Positions 6,469 through 8,108 of a stretch of 8,108 bases of DNA are shown here, in pieces. The notes under the pieces were generated by a model. It ran no database searches and was not told where the DNA came from. It saw only the letters and a program-made list of their open reading frames with translations. Within the stretch, counting starts at the first letter, position 1. Every line of letters begins with the position of its first letter. Source of the stretch: DASROJ01 sp035646975 (GTDB taxonomy: Bacteria; Acidobacteriota; Polarisedimenticolia; JACPZX01; DASXTC01); NCBI GenBank assembly GCA_035646975.1, contig DASROJ010000161.1:1-8108 (forward strand), written 5' to 3'. Both the position numbers and the translations under genes were made by a program.

Positions 6469-6503
6469 CCGGCAAACGGCATCATATTAGTACGCTTTGC
6501 CGG
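6469..6503. repeat. 8-bp inverted repeat with AT-rich 19-nt centre
   Basis: CCGGCAAA (6469-6476) and TTTGCCGG (6496-6503) are perfect reverse complements. The 19-nt centre contains CATATTAGTAC, the most AT-rich patch of the area. It lies in the 3' untranslated region behind the PEP mutase-family gene, just upstream of the terminator hairpin. It could fold in the RNA or mark a protein-binding or inserted sequence. Confidence 0.4.
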
Positions 6504-6543
6504 CGATTCGATTCAGGGGCGGATTCGAGGGGCCACGGATGGC

Positions 6544-7365
6544 TCACGCATCGAACATGCCGCTGAGGTCCCGAAAGCTCACCGCCTCGTCCGCGAATGT
6601 GAACGTTCCGCTTTCGCGCATTTCGGTGGCGGCCCGCAGAAATGCGCCGAAGGCGGCGCGGCAGAGCGCGCTGCCGACGCTGACGCGCTTCACCCCGATT
6701 TCCGAAAGCGCCGCGAGACTCAGATGAACGCCCTGCATCCCCATCACGACGTTCACCGGGCGGTCCACCGAACGCACCAGGGCCGCGATGTCCTCCTTGT
6801 TCGAAAGGCCCGGTGCATACAGGACATCGGCGCCCGCCTCCTGGTAGGCCTGCAGGCGTTTGATCGTGTCGTTGAGATCGGGCCGGCCGACGAGGTAATT
6901 CTCCGCGCGTCCCGTCAGGGTGAAACGAAACGGAAGCGACCTGGCCGCCTCCGCCGCCGCGCGGACCCGCTCCACCGCCAGCTGGTGCTCGTAGATCGGA
7001 TCGCCCGGACGACCGGTGGAGTCTTCGATCGAACCTCCGGCAAGCCCCGCCGCACCGCCGAGCCGGATGGTCTCGGCAGCCGTTTCGGGATCCTCCCCGA
7101 AGCCGTTCTCGAGATCGGCGCTGACCGGCAGGTCCGTGGCCGACACGATGTCGCGCACGTGGGCCAGCATCCTGTCCCGATTGATCGTGTTGTCACGCTG
7201 TCCGACGGAAAAGGCGTATCCGGCGCTGGTGGTCGCCAGCGCCTCGAAACCGAGGCGGGCGAGCAGTCTGGCCGTGCCGGCGTCCCACGGGTTCGGGATG
7301 ATGAACGCCCCCTTGCGCTCATGAAGCGCGCGAAAGGCGTTTCCTTTGTCGGCCTGGGTTCGCAT
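6544..7365 (-). CDS. Isocitrate lyase/phosphoenolpyruvate mutase-family enzyme
   Basis: A 273-residue protein, the usual length for the compact ICL/PEP mutase family (COG2513), an (alpha/beta)8 barrel acting on 2-oxo acids with Mg2+. Family landmarks are present: IIPNPWDAGTARLL (22-35), TTSAGYAFSVGQRD (45-58), the metal-site segment SADLENGFG (82-90, Asp84 and Glu86), GGSIED (110-115, Glu114), and TGRAENYL (151-158). The gating-loop signature of true isocitrate lyases (KKCGH) is absent, and ENGFGEDPE stands in its place as in the uncharacterised branch. Substrate is therefore uncertain: oxaloacetate hydrolysis/decarboxylation, methylisocitrate-type cleavage or a related C-C or C-P reaction. 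AGGAGA lies 7 nt before the ATG. The VOC gene ends 35 bp upstream, so both are probably one operon. It is probably cytoplasmic, with no signal peptide. Confidence 0.9.
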   Translation of the reverse strand: MRTQADKGNAFRALHERKGAFIIPNPWDAGTARLLARLGFEALATTSAGYAFSVGQRDNTINRDRMLAHVRDIVSATDLPVSADLENGFGEDPETAAETIRLGGAAGLAGGSIEDSTGRPGDPIYEHQLAVERVRAAAEAARSLPFRFTLTGRAENYLVGRPDLNDTIKRLQAYQEAGADVLYAPGLSNKEDIAALVRSVDRPVNVVMGMQGVHLSLAALSEIGVKRVSVGSALCRAAFGAFLRAATEMRESGTFTFADEAVSFRDLSGMFDA

Positions 7366-7400
7366 CGAGTGATCTCCTGTATCCGGTTTTCGGTTCGAGG

Positions 7401-7817
7401 TTACTGGCGCGGCGGATCGGCGACCTCATCGTACCCTCTTCCCTGGAACTGAAGAAGGCAGAACCCGTGGCCAAACGGGTCGGCCATTCGGGCCATGCGC
7501 CCCCACCCGCGTTGCTCGATTCGACCCTCGAGACGGCCGCCCGCCGCCAGCGCGCGCGCAACCGCCGTCTCGAGATCCTCGACACTCAAGTCGAGATGGA
7601 CCGGTGTCCAGTGACGGCCATACTGCCGTCCCGCCGTGGCCGCCTCGAACGGCGGCGAGCCGGCCCGATTCTGAAGCAGGTAGACCGGAGACGAGGCACC
7701 GAGCATTTCGCGGGCTTGCCCACCCAGACGACGCCTCGGCGTCAACCCCAACCCGGACTCGTAGAAGCTGACGGCCTTCTCGAGATCGTCAACGTCGATG
7801 TTGACCAGCAGATCCAT
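7401..7817 (-). CDS. VOC (glyoxalase/bleomycin-resistance fold) family protein
   Basis: A 138-residue single VOC unit with the usual two beta-alpha-beta-beta-beta modules: LLVNIDVDDLEKAVSFYESGLGL (3-25) opens the first, and WTPVHLDLSVEDLETAVARALAAGG (70-94) opens the second, which ends in ADPFGHGFCLLQFQGRGYDEV (112-132). The usual metal ligand in the first strand (His) is Asn6 here and the usual C-terminal Glu is Gln123, while His74 remains. A standard glyoxalase metal site is therefore probably incomplete, and the protein may bind a ligand or use other residues. The ATG is fixed by an in-frame TGA four codons upstream; no good Shine-Dalgarno sequence precedes it. It lies 35 bp upstream of the PEP mutase-family gene and 53 bp downstream of the haloperoxidase-like gene. 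Substrate unknown. Confidence 0.85.
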   Translation of the reverse strand: MDLLVNIDVDDLEKAVSFYESGLGLTPRRRLGGQAREMLGASSPVYLLQNRAGSPPFEAATAGRQYGRHWTPVHLDLSVEDLETAVARALAAGGRLEGRIEQRGWGRMARMADPFGHGFCLLQFQGRGYDEVADPPRQ

Positions 7818-7837
7818 GCTCGTTCACACGATTCCGG

Positions 7838-7856
7838 CCGGCGGATCCTGCGCCGG
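7838..7856. repeat. 6-bp GC hairpin between the haloperoxidase-like and VOC genes
   Basis: CCGGCG (7838-7843) and CGCCGG (7851-7856) are perfect reverse complements around a 7-nt loop. It follows the haloperoxidase-like stop by 14 nt on the minus strand but has no T-run. It may be a weak terminator or an RNA-processing stem. Confidence 0.3.
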
Positions 7857-7870
7857 TCCCGGAGGGGGGC

Positions 7871-8108
7871 TCAGTTCCGGATCTGGAGCGCTCCCACCGG
7901 AACGAACGCGTTGTCGAAGACGAAATCGGCCACCTTCCGGCCCTGCGCGATGCCTTCTGTCTTGTCGAACGACCAGTGGATGCCGAGGTAGATGCGGCTT
8001 TGCCCGTTCTCTTCCTCTGCCTGGGACAACGAAGTGAAGCTCCGCGGCTTTAGTTGCCGAACAATGCCGAGATTATCGATGGTGACGCCGTTGAACTCAT
8101 CCGAGGTG
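7871..8108 (-). CDS. C-terminal part of a vanadium-dependent haloperoxidase / PAP2-type protein, 5' end outside window
   Basis: The frame enters from the right edge and ends at TGA (7873-7871), giving 78 visible residues. It contains SRIYLGIHWSFD, an exact match to the third phosphatase motif S-R-x3-G-x-H-x3-D shared by PAP2 phosphatases and vanadium haloperoxidases. The Arg contacts the oxyanion (vanadate or phosphate) and the His is the axial ligand or nucleophile. The continuation (KTEGIAQGRKVADFVFDN) and the short tail resemble bacterial vanadium-dependent haloperoxidases more than membrane PAP2 phosphatases, which would show membrane helices here. Enzymes of this type oxidise halides with peroxide, but many bacterial homologues are untested. 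The first two motifs, any signal peptide and the start are not visible. Confidence 0.8.
   Translation of the reverse strand, partial: TSDEFNGVTIDNLGIVRQLKPRSFTSLSQAEEENGQSRIYLGIHWSFDKTEGIAQGRKVADFVFDNAFVPVGALQIRN

Larger units (their letters stand above)
6201..6543. other. 343-bp gene-free region between the PEP mutase-family gene and the SYLF gene
   Basis: I found no convincing coding frame here; the open frames that cross it are extensions of antisense shadows without family resemblance. It holds a terminator-like hairpin (6421-6439), an 8-bp inverted repeat with a loop (6469-6503), and an 8-bp stem (6319-6339). The SYLF promoter should lie in 6201-6420, but I cannot pick a good -35/-10 pair. 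Confidence 0.6.

Noticed and set aside
6406..7452. 348-residue plus-strand open frame
   Set aside because: Antisense to the well-supported PEP mutase-family gene and showing no family features.
1..8108. CRISPR array, tRNA, rRNA, transposase or phage integration signals
   Set aside because: No regularly spaced repeats, no tRNA-like cloverleaf, and no transposase or integrase motif was seen on either strand.

Overview
The window is a GC-rich stretch in which every gene I can support lies on the minus strand. In order of transcription (high to low coordinates) they are: the C-terminal tail of a vanadium-dependent haloperoxidase/PAP2-type protein (cut by the right edge); a VOC (glyoxalase-fold) protein; an isocitrate lyase/PEP mutase-family enzyme; an exported SYLF (Ysc84-type) lipid-binding protein; an exported protein with two DUF5666-like domains and a C-terminal LPHTG sorting signal; a class D-like sortase; an outer-membrane beta-barrel protein; and a large tricorn-type S41 peptidase with PD40 propeller repeats (cut by the left edge).

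The barrel protein ends in Tyr-His-Phe, the type of C-terminus used for outer-membrane insertion, so the organism is probably diderm. High GC, long PD40/tricorn-type peptidases, SYLF proteins and sortases outside Firmicutes/Actinobacteria suggest Acidobacteriota or another GC-rich environmental diderm phylum. That assignment is inference and low confidence, because no rRNA or ribosomal protein is present.

Layout: 7401-8108 holds the haloperoxidase tail and VOC gene. The VOC gene and the enzyme at 6544-7365 are 35 bp apart and look co-transcribed, ending at a hairpin plus T-run at 6421-6439. A 343-bp gene-free stretch (6201-6543) follows. The SYLF gene (5481-6200) ends just before a very strong hairpin at 5435-5469. 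The next unit is the sortase substrate (4496-5248) followed 17 bp later by its probable sortase (3741-4478). A sigma70-like promoter with an overlapping dyad (3700-3728) sits directly behind the sortase stop. It probably drives the barrel gene (2339-3604) and, after a 71-bp gap, the tricorn-like peptidase (1-2267).

The most interesting part is 3741-5248: a dedicated sortase plus a single LPXTG-type substrate in what looks like a diderm, flanked by an outer-membrane protein and an exported lipid-binding protein. What the substrate is attached to in such an envelope, and what its DUF5666-like domains do, is not evident from the sequence. The barrel protein also has an unusual set of three close cysteine pairs and an EF-hand-like loop.
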